The notes: generated from the sequence alone by a model not told the origin. DNA of 64,000 bases from Flaccisagitta enflata (GCA_965153355.1 OZ231127.1:45260001-45324000); one strand, 5' to 3'. Shown: positions 1-10,367, counted from the first letter of the stretch. Program-made: numbers and translations.

Positions 1-364
1 TAAAACAGACAGAAAAAAAACTGTATGGCACACATACACTTGAATTAGATACACCAGCCATTCATGTATCGATTATTCCCGAAACAAAACGGAAATGAAC
101 AAACGATAGATAACAAGCAATGATTAAGGAAGAAGGGATATGAGACAAATCTTGACCGAGAAGACCCACTGTAAAGAAAACTGCGATGCGAGAGGGTGAA
201 ATGAAAAAAAGGGAAACACCTGCCTTGGAGTCAAGCTTTTCATGGATTTTGAGTCGATTCAACCATCAGTTTGAACTAGTGAATTCAGAGATACCAATTT
301 TCTAAGCGCATTTATATGCTTGCACCATTGATAGAGCATATGCACTTGTCGTCACCATCATCAC
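1..364. other. AT-rich unassigned stretch
   Basis: I see no coding signal, RNA gene or recognisable repeat here. Short open frames are no longer than chance expectation. Confidence 0.4.
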
Positions 365-431
365 TCTTTTTTTCTCTCTCCCTTTCTCTCTGTCTCTGTC
401 TCTGTCTGCCTCTGTCTCTCTCTCTCTCGCT
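365..431. repeat. (TC)n / TCTG microsatellite
   Basis: Pyrimidine tract of TC with interspersed TCTG units. The Leu/Ser open frames across it are artefacts of the repeat. Confidence 0.9.
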
Positions 432-504
432 AATTTCCGGTCAGGGCGGGAACAGTCAACCTTTCATGGCCAAAAAACTTGCGTTCAAGCCGAAATTTCT
501 GCTA

Positions 505-632
505 CAAGTGGAACCGGTTTAAACGGAATTTTCTAACAAGAAAACTAAAGGGAATAAGTTGGGACTTTAGCTTATCATGCATTGGAGGCGGGTTTCCGCT
601 CGTAACGGGTCCGTTGGAGCGGGATTCTACTG
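505..632. mobile_element. pogo/Tigger-like MITE, 128 bp
   Basis: The right end reads inwards CAGTAGAATCCCGCTCCAAC. The left end CAAGTGGAACCGGTTTAAAC is an imperfect inverted partner. TA dinucleotides flank both sides (503-504 and 633-634), the target duplication of Tc1/mariner/pogo elements. The end sequence matches the MITE at 23,821. No transposase is encoded. Family assignment is inference from the CAGT-GAAYCC start and the TA. Confidence 0.55.
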
Positions 633-634
633 TA

Positions 635-1035
635 CATAATTTGACAAATTTGATAATAGTTTTCTTTTTAAATATCTATCATTCGGTCAACACATAATCA
701 TAAATATCAAAGAAAATTTGAACTAAAAGATTAATAAGTGTGTAGAATTAGAATAATAAAGATATATAAATAGTGGAACACAATTGGACATCATTAATTA
801 TTTTTGTTAAGAGAGATTTGAATCAAAATCAATTTTTCTTTAACTGTTGTGGTATTTTTTACCTCGCTAAATAGTTTCATGAATATATTAAAGCAGACCT
901 TTTGGAGGTTATATCTGTAAATCTGTTACTCCATTTTCTAATTGCACAAATACCTACCCACTATAATTCATCAAGCACATATATTTTTGTATTTAATTTT
1001 GCTTCAATTTTTTTAAAGAAAAATACCAAAAATTG
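635..1035. other. AT-rich unassigned stretch
   Basis: Nothing recognisable on either strand. Confidence 0.4.
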
Positions 1036-1115
1036 GTAATTCGATTTAACAACATTCGGATTTAACACCCAATATTCCCCAGTCCCTTCAGGACCGTTAT
1101 ATCAGATTTCCACTG
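1036..1115. mobile_element. right-end fragment of a pogo-like MITE
   Basis: The stretch ends GGACCGTTATATCAGATTTC-CACTG followed by TA, resembling the right ends at 632 and 23,997. I could not find the matching left end. Confidence 0.35.
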
Positions 1116-1166
1116 TATTATCTGTCTGAGAGAGAGCTAGGCTGGGCTTAGCTAGGCTGATGGGAA

Positions 1167-1237
1167 ATTTTTAGTCGCATGTATATGACTCTACACCTTA
1201 CCTCATTGGTTGGTCTGTTGGTCCATCCCTCTGTAAC
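1167..1237 (-). mobile_element. R1 element, 3' part, cut by R2
   Basis: In minus orientation this ends in the hairpin AGTCATATACATGCGACT followed by CTAAAAA, after a degenerate (GACC)n tract. The element stops where the R2 copy at 1,239 begins. The minisatellite at 1,874-2,232 may be its interior. Confidence 0.65.
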
Positions 1238-1238
1238 C

Positions 1239-1872
1239 TTTTTGGGCAGCGGCCCAAAAGGGCCGATGTCCTGTAGAACACAGGGGGTGAATTTCCAGAC
1301 GTCCATGCGTCCATCCCTACGCCCCCCATGAGGCCCCTCTCAGGCCCCAAATCAGTCCTCTCAGGCTCCAAATCAGCCCTCTCAGGCCCGGAATCGATCC
1401 TCTGAGGCCCAAAACTCAGCCCTTCAGGCTTCAAATCAGCCCTCTCAGGACCAAAATCAGTGCTCTCAAGGGCTCAAGCCCAAAATCAGCCCACTAAGGC
1501 CCTAAAACAACCTTGTCAGGCCCAAAATCAACCATTTCAAGCCTAAAATCAGCCCTCTCAGACCTAAAATCTGACCACTTGGGTCTCAATTCAGTCCTCA
1601 AAATAACCATCTCCGGTCTCTAATATGCCCTCATCCCTGATCTCATTTGAGCCCTTGAACCCCCCAAATCAGCCCCTTCATGCCTCATTACTGTGCTCCA
1701 ATCAATCAAATCAGCCCTTAAGTGTGCCTTCTCAGGACGTTTGGAAATACACCCCTTTGTCCTACCGGACATTGGCCTTTTGGGGCCACTGCCCTGCTCT
1801 CAGTCCACTTCTTCAGCTGATCACTCCAAGCAGGGCATCAGGTACCGCTGACCTTGTGCAATCCTTATGACT
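1239..1872 (-). mobile_element. R2 element with internal minisatellite
   Basis: The ends are inverted: TTTTTGGGCAGCGGCCC with GATGTCCTGTAGAACACAGG at the left, and the mirror GGACATTGGCCTTTTGGGGC-CACTGCCC at the right. Outside the right hairpin comes the family's tail, which reads on the minus strand as AGTCAT...GGTCAGCGGTACC...GATGCCCTGC. The middle (about 1,335-1,725) is a roughly 21-bp minisatellite around GCCCTCTCAGGCCCAAAATC. No coding capacity. Confidence 0.75.
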
Positions 1873-1873
1873 T

Positions 1874-2035
1874 TTTAAGGTAATTTAAGGGAAAATAAGG
1901 TACTTTAGGGTACTACCGGGTACTCTAGGGTACTTTAGGGTACTTCAGGGTACTTCAGGGTACTTAAGGGTACTTTAGGATACTTAAGCTGCTCTTATTA
2001 CTTAAGGTACTCAAGGGTACTTCAAGGCATTTTCA
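1874..2035. repeat. 10-11 bp minisatellite (GGGTACTTTA)
   Basis: Diverged tandem units of AGGGTACTTT. It begins exactly where the R2 copy ends, so it may be the interior of the R1 element at 1,167, which R2 interrupted. Confidence 0.75.
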
Positions 2036-2232
2036 TGTTTTTTGGGTATTGTCTGGGTATCTTTGGGTATTTTTTGTCTATTTTTGAGCATTTTTGGTAC
2101 ATTTTGGAACATTGTGGAACATTGTGGAACATTTTGGAATATTGTGGAACATTGTGTAACATTTTGGAATATTGGGGAACACTGTGGAACATTGTTGAAC
2201 ATTGTGGAACACTGTGGATCGAACATCTTGGA
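2036..2232. repeat. 11-12 bp minisatellite (GGAACATTGTGGAACATTTT)
   Basis: Tandem units of GGAACATTGT/TTT follow a GGGTATTTT stretch. The long open frames on both strands here are shadows of the repeat. Confidence 0.75.
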
Positions 2233-2344
2233 AAATTTTGGAAATTGCGTTGGGAAATGGAAGAAAATGAGGGAGGAAGGAAAGAAGAAAGGAAAGAAAG
2301 AAGGGGGAAGGGAGGAGGGGAAGAAGGGGGAAGGAAGAAAAACT

Positions 2345-3428
2345 AGTCATCCAAGGATCGCACATAGTCAGCGGTACCCGATGCCCTTCTGGGAGTGATC
2401 CAGTGAATAAGTGGAGTGAGAGCAAGGCAGCGGCCCCAAAGGGCCGATGTCCTGTAGAACACAGGGGGCAATTTCCAGACATCCTGAGGGGGCATATTTC
2501 AGGCCTTAGATGACTGAATTAACACCCCTGACATAATTAGGCGAACTGGGAACATATGCCCTAGAGGGTGAAATATTGGCCCAAGCTCCACAAGATTTGA
2601 CATAGAGATAGCTTAAATGTCATATTTTAACATATTAGAGCAACATACGGGGATTATTCACTGGTAGAAGGGTGAGAAGGTGATAAGTCAGAAATGGCAA
2701 ATCAGATTGTGACGGATTTTCCCAGAAATATTTTTACAAAAAGATGGCACAACCCTACAGCTGTTTTTTGCGGCCTATACCCAAGTTTTTTGGCCTTTGA
2801 TGGCTAAAAACTCATTCTGTAGATAAAACTAAAAGAGGAGGTTAAAGAAATGGGCAGGGGCAGCCCTTGAGGCTAAAAAAATGTGCAATAAGAAACTTGG
2901 TAATAATGGACAAAGTGGAACTGTCTTTTATCAGAGAATGGCTATAAAATAGGATTTCAACCTATTCTTTTTGGTAATTTTGGCTGAAGTTGGACGGAAT
3001 TTACCTTAGTCCATATGTATATATCCCAAAGTACCATTTAAATCACTTTGTCAGGCTCAAATTCATGAAATTCAACCCCAGTTTGCCTAATTTTGTCAGG
3101 GGTGTTAGGCCACTGAAGGCATATTTGAAGTTGGAGGGCAGAATTAAGGCTTGGAACAGATTTGAAGTTTGGAGGGCAAATTGGAGCCACAGAGGGCTAA
3201 TTGAAGGTCTGGAGGGCATATTTGAGGTCTTGAGGTAAGATTTGTGGCGGGGGGGGGGGCTAATTTGAGGCCTGGATGGCTAAATTGAGGGCTGGGAGGG
3301 CAAATTTTAGGCCTTGATGGCCAATGGGGGGGGAGGACGGAAGGACGGACAGGCGGAAGGACTGATGTCTGGAAATTCCCCCCTGTGTTTTACAGGACAG
3401 CGGGCCTTTGGGGCCGCTGCCCAAAAAG
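2345..3428 (+). mobile_element. R2 element with diverged interior
   Basis: The left end has AGTCATCCAAGGATCGCACA, GGTCAGCGGTACCCGATGCCC and then GGCAGCGGCCCC with GATGTCCTGTAGAACACAGG. The right end is the inverted copy at 3,363-3,428, CCCCTGTGTTTTACAGGACA then GGGGCCGCTGCCCAAAAAGG. The interior from about 3,030 holds degenerate 20-bp units around AATTTGAGGCCTGGAGGGCA; 2,500-3,000 is unassigned. Confidence 0.75.
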
Positions 3429-3559
3429 GAAGGTATATGTATGTGGTAGTAGTCCACAGCGTATTTGTGAAACGGAGCAAGCAACTGTTTGGCTTGTTTT
3501 TATCACGCCACATCCTCAGAGCGCCCTGATTAGGCAGGAGCTTTTAGTTCATCATCATG

Positions 3560-3726
3560 AACAAGGCCGGATACACGGCAATTCAGTCACGGACAGTTGG
3601 GCAGGAACAGTGATGCGAAAAATGCTAGCAATTAAAAAAAGTTACGAACAGATAGACAGATGGACCAGCTGACCAATGGACCGACCGTCACGGCAACATG
3701 AAGAGTCGCGTGCCCGCGACTAAAAA
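3560..3726 (+). mobile_element. R1 element, full length
   Basis: Starts AACAAGGCCGGATACACGGC. The 5' box is AGTCACGGAC, followed by the usual TTGGGCAGGA. Then come a GACC-type tract and the 3' hairpin AGTCGCGTGCCCGCGACT with TAAAAA. No coding capacity. Confidence 0.85.
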
Positions 3727-3918
3727 TACACTAGTATGTTATGCAAGTTAAGGAAATGCAGATGACAGTGGATGCTGATGGCCATGAGCAGATTGAACAC
3801 CTCCACAGAGCAGCGATTTTGCCTTGTTTTGCCGTGGCATGGATGTTGTATGGCTGAAAAAAAAGAAAATAAGAATGTTTTAGAAAAGACCGACAGACCG
3901 ACAGACAGACATATTGTG

Positions 3919-4196
3919 CACACACTGTTCCCATATAGCGATTTAATCAGACTTGAGTGTCTGCGGTACTGATCGGCGGAGAAGTGTTCAGTGGTGTGTG
4001 GGGAACATCTCTCACTATTTGGTAAGTTTTTTTTAAAGCAAACTTTTCGTGAAATGCCCTCTATCATCAAGAACAAAAACAGGTCAGGTGGTGGTATCCA
4101 TTCAACAGAAAGCTTACCTTGTTTCAAGAATAATTTCTAAACAAATTGGCCAAAATACTTGGAGATGGTCTCGATTTGAAGATATTTGGTTATATT
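3919..4196 (+). repeat. R4 dispersed repeat, copy 1
   Basis: Aligns on the opposite strand to 8,931-9,214. Shared blocks include CACACACTGTTCCCATA, AATCAGACTTGAGTGTCTG, GGCAAGTTTTTT-like and CAAAATACYTGG. About 90 bp around GAACAT...GGTGG align without gaps. Function unknown. Confidence 0.7.
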
Positions 4197-4371
4197 TTAT
4201 GAAAAAATCCATCATGAGAGATATCAGCCCCTTTGAGAGTCTGTAAGGGAGTTCCAACACAGGCCAAATGCTTGTAATTGACTGAAATCTGTGTCTTTAT
4301 TTTTTTTACCTCCCCAAATCATGAAGTCCTTGCGTATCTAAATGGAATCCAGTCCATTGGCCTGTCCTTTG

Positions 4372-4930
4372 GTCAGCATGTCAGTTTGTCTGTATGTCCA
4401 TCTGTTTGTCAGTTCGCATTTCGATCTGTCAGTCATGTTTTCATAAGATCTCTGAAAACACTCTCAATGAATATGAATATGAATATGAATATGAATATTC
4501 CTCTCTCCTTTGTAATCATGTTTTATACATTCATTCATTCATTTTTTTATTCATTCATTCATTCATTGATTCATTCATTTATTCATTCATTCATTCATTC
4601 ATTCATTCATTCATTCATTCATTCATTCATTTATTCATTCATTCATGGTTAGGCTGTCTGTTTGTCTGTCCATTTGTTTGTCAGTTTACATTTCGATCTG
4701 TCAGTCATGTTTGCATAAGATCTCAGAAAACACTCTTAATCAATATTCCTTTCTCCTTTGTAATCATGTTTTATACATTCATTCATTCATCCGTTCATTG
4801 GTTCATTAGGTCGTTCATTTCTTCATTCATTCCATTATTGATTCATTCATTTATTCATTCAATTCATCTATTCATTCATTCATGCATTCATTCTTTCATT
4901 CATTTATTCATTCATTCATTCACTCATTCT
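4372..4930. repeat. about 270-bp tandem duplication ending in (ATTC)n
   Basis: Unit 1 (4,372-4,645) and unit 2 (4,650-4,930) share GTCTGTTTGTC, CATTTCGATCTGTCAGTCAT, AAGATCT..GAAAACACTC and TTTGTAATCATGTTTTATAC, each followed by an (ATTC)n array. The Phe-Ile-His-Ser open frames are repeat artefacts. Confidence 0.8.
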
Positions 4931-5221
4931 GTGGGGTGTACATTTCAATCAATCGAGCATTCTTGTTTCAAGTTGCTTCAGTTACGACGTCAATTCGCAT
5001 TAGAGAAGATACATTGCTGATTTTAAAAGTGCTTGGTTAGATTTAAAGTTACCAATCATTCCTAAGGCTCAACTTTTGTTTGAGCATTTGCGCGAAGAAA
5101 TTGAGCAGACGGGTAAAAAGTCAGTAACATTAAAATGAGTAAGGTGCGTGGGAGCTGGTAGGGACAGGGCTGTGGAGGTGAAAAGGAGATTCAGGCAGAT
5201 GCAGTGATGAGATCAGGAAGT

Positions 5222-5366
5222 AATAGTCGCAAAAGCGTTAGATGGTCAGCGGTATCCGAGCCCTGCCTAAGTTTGGGTTTAAATGAAGGGGAAGCAGGGC
5301 CGCGGCCCAAAGAGGTCGATGACCTATGCTTTCACACATATGGGGAATTTTCTTCTCCTTTTTGGG
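5222..5366. mobile_element. R3 end fragments
   Basis: A left-type R3 end (TAGTCGCAAAAGCGTTAGAT, then GGTCAGCGGTA) is joined to an inverted R3 right end (GATGACCTATGCTTTCACAC then GGGGAATTTTCTTCTCC). A matching R3 right end lies at 6,858-6,918. This suggests an outer R3 into which R2 material inserted, or a rearranged pair. Confidence 0.5.
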
Positions 5367-5861
5367 CAGCGACCCCAAAGCAAAGAGCCGATGTCCTGTA
5401 GGACACAGGGGGGAATTTTGAGACGTCCGTCCTTCCGTCCGCCCCCCCCTGGCCACCAGAGCCTCAATTCTGCAGTCTCAGGCCTGATTTTGGCCCTCCT
5501 TCTCCTCCTCCTCCATCCCCCACCAAAACCCAGCCTTGAGGCCCAAATTCCAGTCTCTAGGCTCAAATCCCTGCCTCAAGGCCCAAATCCCAGCTTCTAG
5601 GCCCAAATCCTAGCCTGGAGGCCGGGACCTTGCCCTCTAAGCTGGGATTTGGACCACGAGGTAAAGATTTAGCGTCAAGGCTGGAATCTGGGCCTCCAGG
5701 CTAGGATTTGGGCCTCGAGGCTTGGATTTAGTCCTTGAGGCTGGGATTTGGGCCCCGAGACTGAGATTTGGGCCTCAAGACTGGAATTTGGTCCTTGAGA
5801 CTGAAATTTGGGCCTCGAGGCTGAGCTTTGAGGGGGGGTACGAGGGAGGAGAAAGAGAAGG
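5367..5861 (-). mobile_element. R2 end with 20-bp minisatellite
   Basis: Begins TTTTTGGGCAGCGACCC with GATGTCCTGTAGGACACAGG. It continues into a minisatellite (5,525-5,835) of about 20-bp units, first GGCCCAAATCCCAGCCTTGA, then in the opposite sense GATTTGGGCCTCGAGGCTGG. The change of sense suggests two half-elements joined head to head. Confidence 0.6.
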
Positions 5862-6857
5862 AGAACAAGTCATCCAAGGATCGCACATGGTCAGCAGTAC
5901 CCGATGCCCTGCTTGGAGTGATTAGCTGAAATAGTCGCAAAAGCGTTAGATGGTCAGTGGTACCCGTTGCCCCTATGTGAGTATATGTGGGTGTGTGATA
6001 GTGAGAGGGGCAGCGGCCCCGAAGGGGCCGATGACCTATGCTTAGTAAGTTTTGAAGTTCTAGGATGAATTTGAGCATCAATTAGGGGATTTGAGCCTCA
6101 AGACTGTGATTTGAGCCTCGAGGCTGTGATTTGAGCCTTGAGGCTGCAATTTTAGCCTCAAGGCTGTGATTTGAGCCTCAGGGCTGGGATTTGAAGCTTG
6201 AGGCTGGGATTTGAGGCTTTAGGCTGGAATATGAGCCTCGAGGCTGGGATTTGAGTCTCTGAGCTGTGATTTGACCCATGAGGCTGTCATTTGAGCCTCA
6301 TGGCTGTGATTTGAGGCTTGAGGCTGTGATTTGAGGCTTGAGGCTGTGATTTGAGCCATGAGGCTGTGATTTGGGCCTAAAGGCTAGGATTTGGGCTTCA
6401 AGACTAGGATTTGGGCCCCAAGGCCAGGATTTGAGCTTGGAAGGGGGTGGACGGAGAAGAAGGAGAAGGAAAAATTTCCCCTATGTGTGAAAGCATAGGT
6501 CATCGGCCCCTTCGGGGCCGCTGCCCAAAAGTGGAGTGAGAGCAGGGCAGCAGCCCCAAAGTCCTGAGTAATTATCCATAATATTCAATAGGAACTTTGC
6601 ATTTTTTCAATTTCTTGTCAATTTGTCATGTCATTCCATAGGAATTTAACATTATTTTTAGTTTTTATCAATTTTCCATGTTATTGTATGGGAAACATAC
6701 ATTTTTTGCTTTTTTGTTAATTTTCCATGTTATTCAATAGGAATTTGAGGATTGAGAAGCTTGGGGGGGGGGGATGGATGTACGTAAGTATGAAAATTCA
6801 CCCCTGTGTCCTACAGGACATCGGCCCTTTGGAGCTGCTGCCCAAAAAGGCGGAGAA
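5862..6857 (+). mobile_element. R2 element interrupted by R3
   Basis: The left end AAGTCATCCAAGGATCGCAC...GATGCCCTGC runs to GATTAGCTGAA at 5,930, resumes at about 6,531 with GTGGAGTGAGAGCAGGGCAG, and ends at 6,857 in CCTACAGGACATCGG...GCTGCCCAAAAAGG. The interior (about 6,575-6,760) has roughly 64-bp units with TTTTCCATGTTATTCAATAG. That same unit occurs in the R2 copy at 56,912. Confidence 0.75.
5931..6531 (+). mobile_element. R3 element nested in R2
   Basis: Starts ATAGTCGCAAAAGCGTTAGA, then GGTACCCGTTGCCCC and the hairpin CAGCGGCCCCGAAGGGGCCG with ATGACCTATGCT. It ends with the exact inverted form AGCATAGGTCATCGGCCCCT...CCGCTGCCCAAAA. Between lies a 20-bp minisatellite (6,080-6,440) of GATTTGAGCCTCGAGGCTGG type. 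The flanking R2 sequence is continuous without it. Confidence 0.85.
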
Positions 6858-6918
6858 AATTCCCCATATCTGTGAAAGCATAGGTCATTGTCCCCTTGGG
6901 GGACGCTACCCAAAAAGA
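6858..6918 (+). mobile_element. R3 right-end fragment
   Basis: GGCGGAGAAAATTCCCCATA...GAAAGCATAGGTCATTGTCC with a decayed hairpin ending CGCTACCCAAAAAG. It directly follows the R2 right end. Confidence 0.65.
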
Positions 6919-7318
6919 GCAAGAAAAGAAGGATGGACGAGTGAAATCGCTAAATCAGATCACATCCAAAAGAGTCCTTTGGTAGATCAGTCATATGTAT
7001 CAATATAAAACCTCAGGCATGGGAACCGCACTCTGGAACGAAAGCGCGGGAGAGGCGATACACACCGATCTTCATCAATTCTACAAGGAAAGATTCAAAT
7101 GCCCCTGCCTACAACGAAAAGCTTTTGAAGGCCGTGAAGTTGTACAATGTTTTGCACGTTTAAATTGAGTATTGAATTTGTAATATTAAATTCTGATTTC
7201 TTTCTGCGATCTTACGTATTCAAATGTGAATTCTTCTGCAATCTTACATATTTTAATGTGAATTTTTTCTGCTAAATAGCGTATTCAAATGTTTAAATGT
7301 TTGTAATATTCAAGTTGA
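6919..7318. other. unassigned stretch
   Basis: No recognisable gene or repeat. ATTCAAATGT and TTCTGCAATCTTAC-type motifs recur loosely at 7,195-7,310. Confidence 0.35.
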
Positions 7319-8258
7319 AACAAGGCGGGATACATGGCTGCCCTAGTCGCGTGCGGGTGGGCAGGAGCAGTGCTGGAGAAGGTCACTAGAGCATCTGGGC
7401 AGGAGCCGTATGCTCAAAAAGCTAAAAAACGCCAAAAAAGTAAATAGTCAAAAAAGCGTTAGATGGTCAGTGGTACACGTTGCCCCTATGTGAGTATATG
7501 TTGTTTGATGGTGAGAGGGGCAGTGCTTAGTAAGTTTTGAGGATCTAGGCTTGAAAGTGAGCATAAATAATAGGATTTGAGTCTTAAGGCTGGAAATTGA
7601 GTCTCAAGGCTGTTATTTGAGCCTCAGGGCGGTGAATTGAGCCATTAGGCTGTAATTTGAGCCTGGAGGCTGTGATTTGAGCCTCGAGGCTGTAATTTGA
7701 GCCTCGAGGCTGTAATTTGAGTCTCGTGACTGGAATTAGAGGCTTCAGGTTGGGATTGAGGCTTGAGGTTGGGATTTGAGCCTTGAGGTTGGAATGTGAG
7801 CCTCGAGGATGGAATATGAGCCTTGAGGCTGGAATTTGAGTCTTGCGACCAAGATTTGAGCCTCAAGGCTGGGATTTGAGCCTTGAGGCTGGGATTTGAG
7901 CCTCGATGTTGGGAATTGAGCCTCAAGGCTGGGATTTGAGCCTCTAAGCTTGGATTTGAACCTTGAGGTGGGGATTGGAGCTTCAAGGCTAGAGTTTGGG
8001 CCTTGAGGCTAGAATTTGGGCCTCAAGACTAGGATTTGGGCCTCAATGTTTGGATTTGAGCCTCAACGCAACAATATGAGCTTTGAAGGGGGTGGACAGA
8101 GGAGAAGAAGAAGAAGGAGAAGGAGAAATTTCTCCTGTGTGAAAGCATAGGTCATTGGCCCCTTTGGGGCCGCTGCCCAAAAGGGGACCGACCAACCAAC
8201 CAACCGACCAACCGACAGACATAGCGGGGTGTAGGGTCGCGTAGCACGCAACTAAAAA
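7319..8258 (+). mobile_element. R1 element split by nested R3
   Basis: The 5' part (7,319-7,444) has AACAAGGCGGGATACATGGC, box AGTCGCGTGC and GGGTGGGCAGGAGC. The 3' part (8,183-8,258) resumes at GGGACCGACC and ends with hairpin GGTCGCGTAGCACGCAACT plus AAAAA. Joining the two gives the usual order of an R1 copy (compare 15,054-15,254). Confidence 0.8.
7445..8182 (+). mobile_element. R3 element nested in R1
   Basis: Starts TAGTCAAAAAAGCGTTAGAT, carries GGTCAGTGGTACACGTTGCCCC, then a minisatellite (7,560-8,085) of 20-bp GATTTGAGCCTCGAGGCTGG units. It ends GAAAGCATAGGTCATTGGCC...GGGGCCGCTGCCCAAAA. The left hairpin is decayed. Confidence 0.8.
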
Positions 8259-8371
8259 TGATAGCTAAAAGTGATAGCAAATGCTTTATCGCGTCTCATT
8301 TGATAACTTTTCTCCCCAGGATTGAATCGCCACCCAGAAAATAAGCAACATGATTCTTAAGACACCATTGG

Positions 8372-8504
8372 TTTTTAGATGCATCATCGTATCCCTATAA
8401 GAGGGTTTGTCCATCTGTCAGTTGGTCCATCAGCCCGTATGTTTGTCACACCTTTTTCAAAAATCACGCAGATGATGCATCGAGTTGTCCGGGTTGGGCT
8501 TGTT
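8372..8504 (-). mobile_element. R1 element, GATGCATC arm variant
   Basis: In minus orientation it runs from AACAAGCCCAACCCGGACAA to GATACGATGATGCATCTAAAAA. The 5' box GATGCATCATC is the exact 11-nt complement of the 3' arm GATGATGCATC, although both differ from the common AGTCGCGTGC type. The CCTCTTATAG lead-in before the hairpin is the R1 form. Confidence 0.75.
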
Positions 8505-8930
8505 GAATCATTCATGGGAATAATGCCTCCTAGGTTCCAGTTCACCAGCCATTGACAACCAACTGACCAACCAACCGACCAACTGACCAATCAACCAGCC
8601 AATCAATTAACCAACCAAGAGACAAAGCTTCAGATAGAGGTTCATTGGCGAACTTAAGGAATAAACACGAATGTCAATATTTAGATTGATTTAAGCATTT
8701 CTGTTTTAATTTTGGGCCCTGAGAGCTCTGTTGGTGGGCCCTTTGGGTACCAAATCATCAACTTAGTCATCCCGGATCAGTTATAGAGCAGCGAGGTACG
8801 ACTCAAGTGTTTGACAAAAAAAAATCATGGGTTGTCATTTTTGACAATTCTTACCATTTAGGTCTCCTTTTACAGCCTAAACAGAGCTTTTGCAAGGTAA
8901 CAACCCATTTTTGATATATTTTTCGTAATT

Positions 8931-9214
8931 TACTTCAAAATATCTTGCAAACGAATCCAATCCCAGGTATTTTGATCAATCCGTTCCAAAGTTATGAACG
9001 AAACGAGGTAAACTATGAAAATAAAAAAACCACCATCTGACCGGTTTTCCTTCCAGGCAGCAAGGGGTGTTTTACGAAAATTTTGCTTTCCAAAAAACTT
9101 GCCAGATAGTGGCTGATGTTCCCATGATATTGGAGAACACTTCCCCATCAATCACCAACCCAGACACTCAAGTCTGATTAAGTCGCTGTATGGGAACAGT
9201 GTGTGCAACTAAAG
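8931..9214 (-). repeat. R4 dispersed repeat, copy 2
   Basis: Inverted and diverged relative to 3,919-4,196. It retains a 73-residue open frame on the minus strand whose central 30 codons align gap-free with copy 1 (shared EH..L.GKFF.KQ.FR). I do not recognise the protein and cannot tell coding from chance. Confidence 0.65.
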
Positions 9215-9267
9215 ATCATTTTCATACATAATGAAGAAGCTCCTCTAATCAGATAACGGCAACTTTT

Positions 9268-9268
<1 letters not shown>

Positions 9269-9338
<70 letters not shown>
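9269..9338. repeat. (TC)n microsatellite
   Basis: Uninterrupted CT dinucleotides. Confidence 0.98.
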
Positions 9339-9339
<1 letters not shown>

Positions 9340-9735
9340 GTAATTTGATTCTGTGTTTTCCCTGAATATAATGGGTCAGTTTAGGGTGCAGAGTTAAGGA
9401 GAGCAGGTGGTGTTTAAGTGCTGCAAGATGTTCAACCTGCATGCACATCAAAGTTGGCCGGATTAACTTGAAGACCGTATCATCTTCCTTCACATCAATT
9501 TACATACCCTGGATAGGAGATCTTACCTTATATAGAGGAGCTATTGTACAGTGAACATAAACAGACTGACTTGAATAAAATGATTGTGGAAGTTCATCCG
9601 CTAAAGTGGAAGATGGGGTCAATTACCCTGGTTAAGGAATCGAGTCCTCACTCACTGCGAAAGTGAGAATCCGTTATGTCTGTCTAGATGTCTGTCTCTT
9701 CCCGTCTCTCACTCTCTTTTTCTCTCATATCCCTA
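9339..9735. other. unassigned stretch
   Basis: No gene or repeat recognised; ends in a short TCTG/TCTC tract. Confidence 0.35.
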
Positions 9736-10289
9736 TTTTTGGGTAGCGGTCCCAAAGGGCAAATGTCCTGTAAGACACAGGGGTGAATATCCAGACATTT
9801 GTCTGTCCGTTCATCTTTTCGTCCATCGATCCCCCCCTGAGGCCCCTCTCAGGCACCAAATCAGCCCTCTCAGGCCCCAAATTATCCCTCTCAGGCCCAT
9901 AATAACTAATCAGTCCTCTCAGGCCCAAAACTCAGCCCTCTCAGACCCAAAATCAGCCCTTTTGGGTCCTAAATAAGCGCTTTCAAGCCCAAAATTAGCC
10001 CTCTAAGTCCCTAAATTAGCCTTGTCAGGCCCAAAATCAACCATTTGGGGCCTAAAATCAGCCCTCTCAAACCTGAAATCTGTCTCAATTCAGCCCTTGA
10101 AATAACCATCTCAGCTCTTTAATCTGCTCTCATCCCTGATCTCATTACTGTGCTCCAATCATTCAAATCAGTCCTTAAATGTGCTTTCTCAGGACATCTG
10201 GATATTCACCCTCGTGTCCTACAGGACATCGCCTCTTTGGGGTTGCTGCCCTACTTTCACTACTCTTTGGGCAGCGGCCCCAAAGGACC

Positions 10290-10291
<2 letters not shown>
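9736..10291 (-). mobile_element. R2 element with GCCCTCTCAGG minisatellite
   Basis: Left end TTTTTGGGTAGCGGTCCC with ATGTCCTGTAAGACACAGGG; right end CTCGTGTCCTACAGGACATC then GGGGTTGCTGCCC. The interior carries about 20-21-bp units of AATCAGCCCTCTCAGGCCCA, the same cassette as the copy at 1,239. A second hairpin (GGGCAGCGGCCCCAAAGG) at 10,267-10,288 abuts the next (TC)n array. Confidence 0.75.
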
Positions 10292-10349
<58 letters not shown>

Positions 10350-10367
10350 CTCTCTCTCTCTCTCTCT
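10291..10367. repeat. (TC)n microsatellite
   Basis: CT dinucleotides with one TTTTC interruption. Confidence 0.97.

Noticed and set aside
1874-2035. Interstitial telomere-like repeat
   Set aside because: AGGGTACTTT units superficially recall TTAGGG but the period is 10-11 bp.
2035-2398. Overlapping 100-134 residue frames on both strands
   Set aside because: Explained by the GGAACATTGT minisatellite, which is open on both strands.
6080-6440. CRISPR-like regular array
   Set aside because: The 20-bp units are contiguous with no spacers, in a eukaryotic context; it is the R3 minisatellite.
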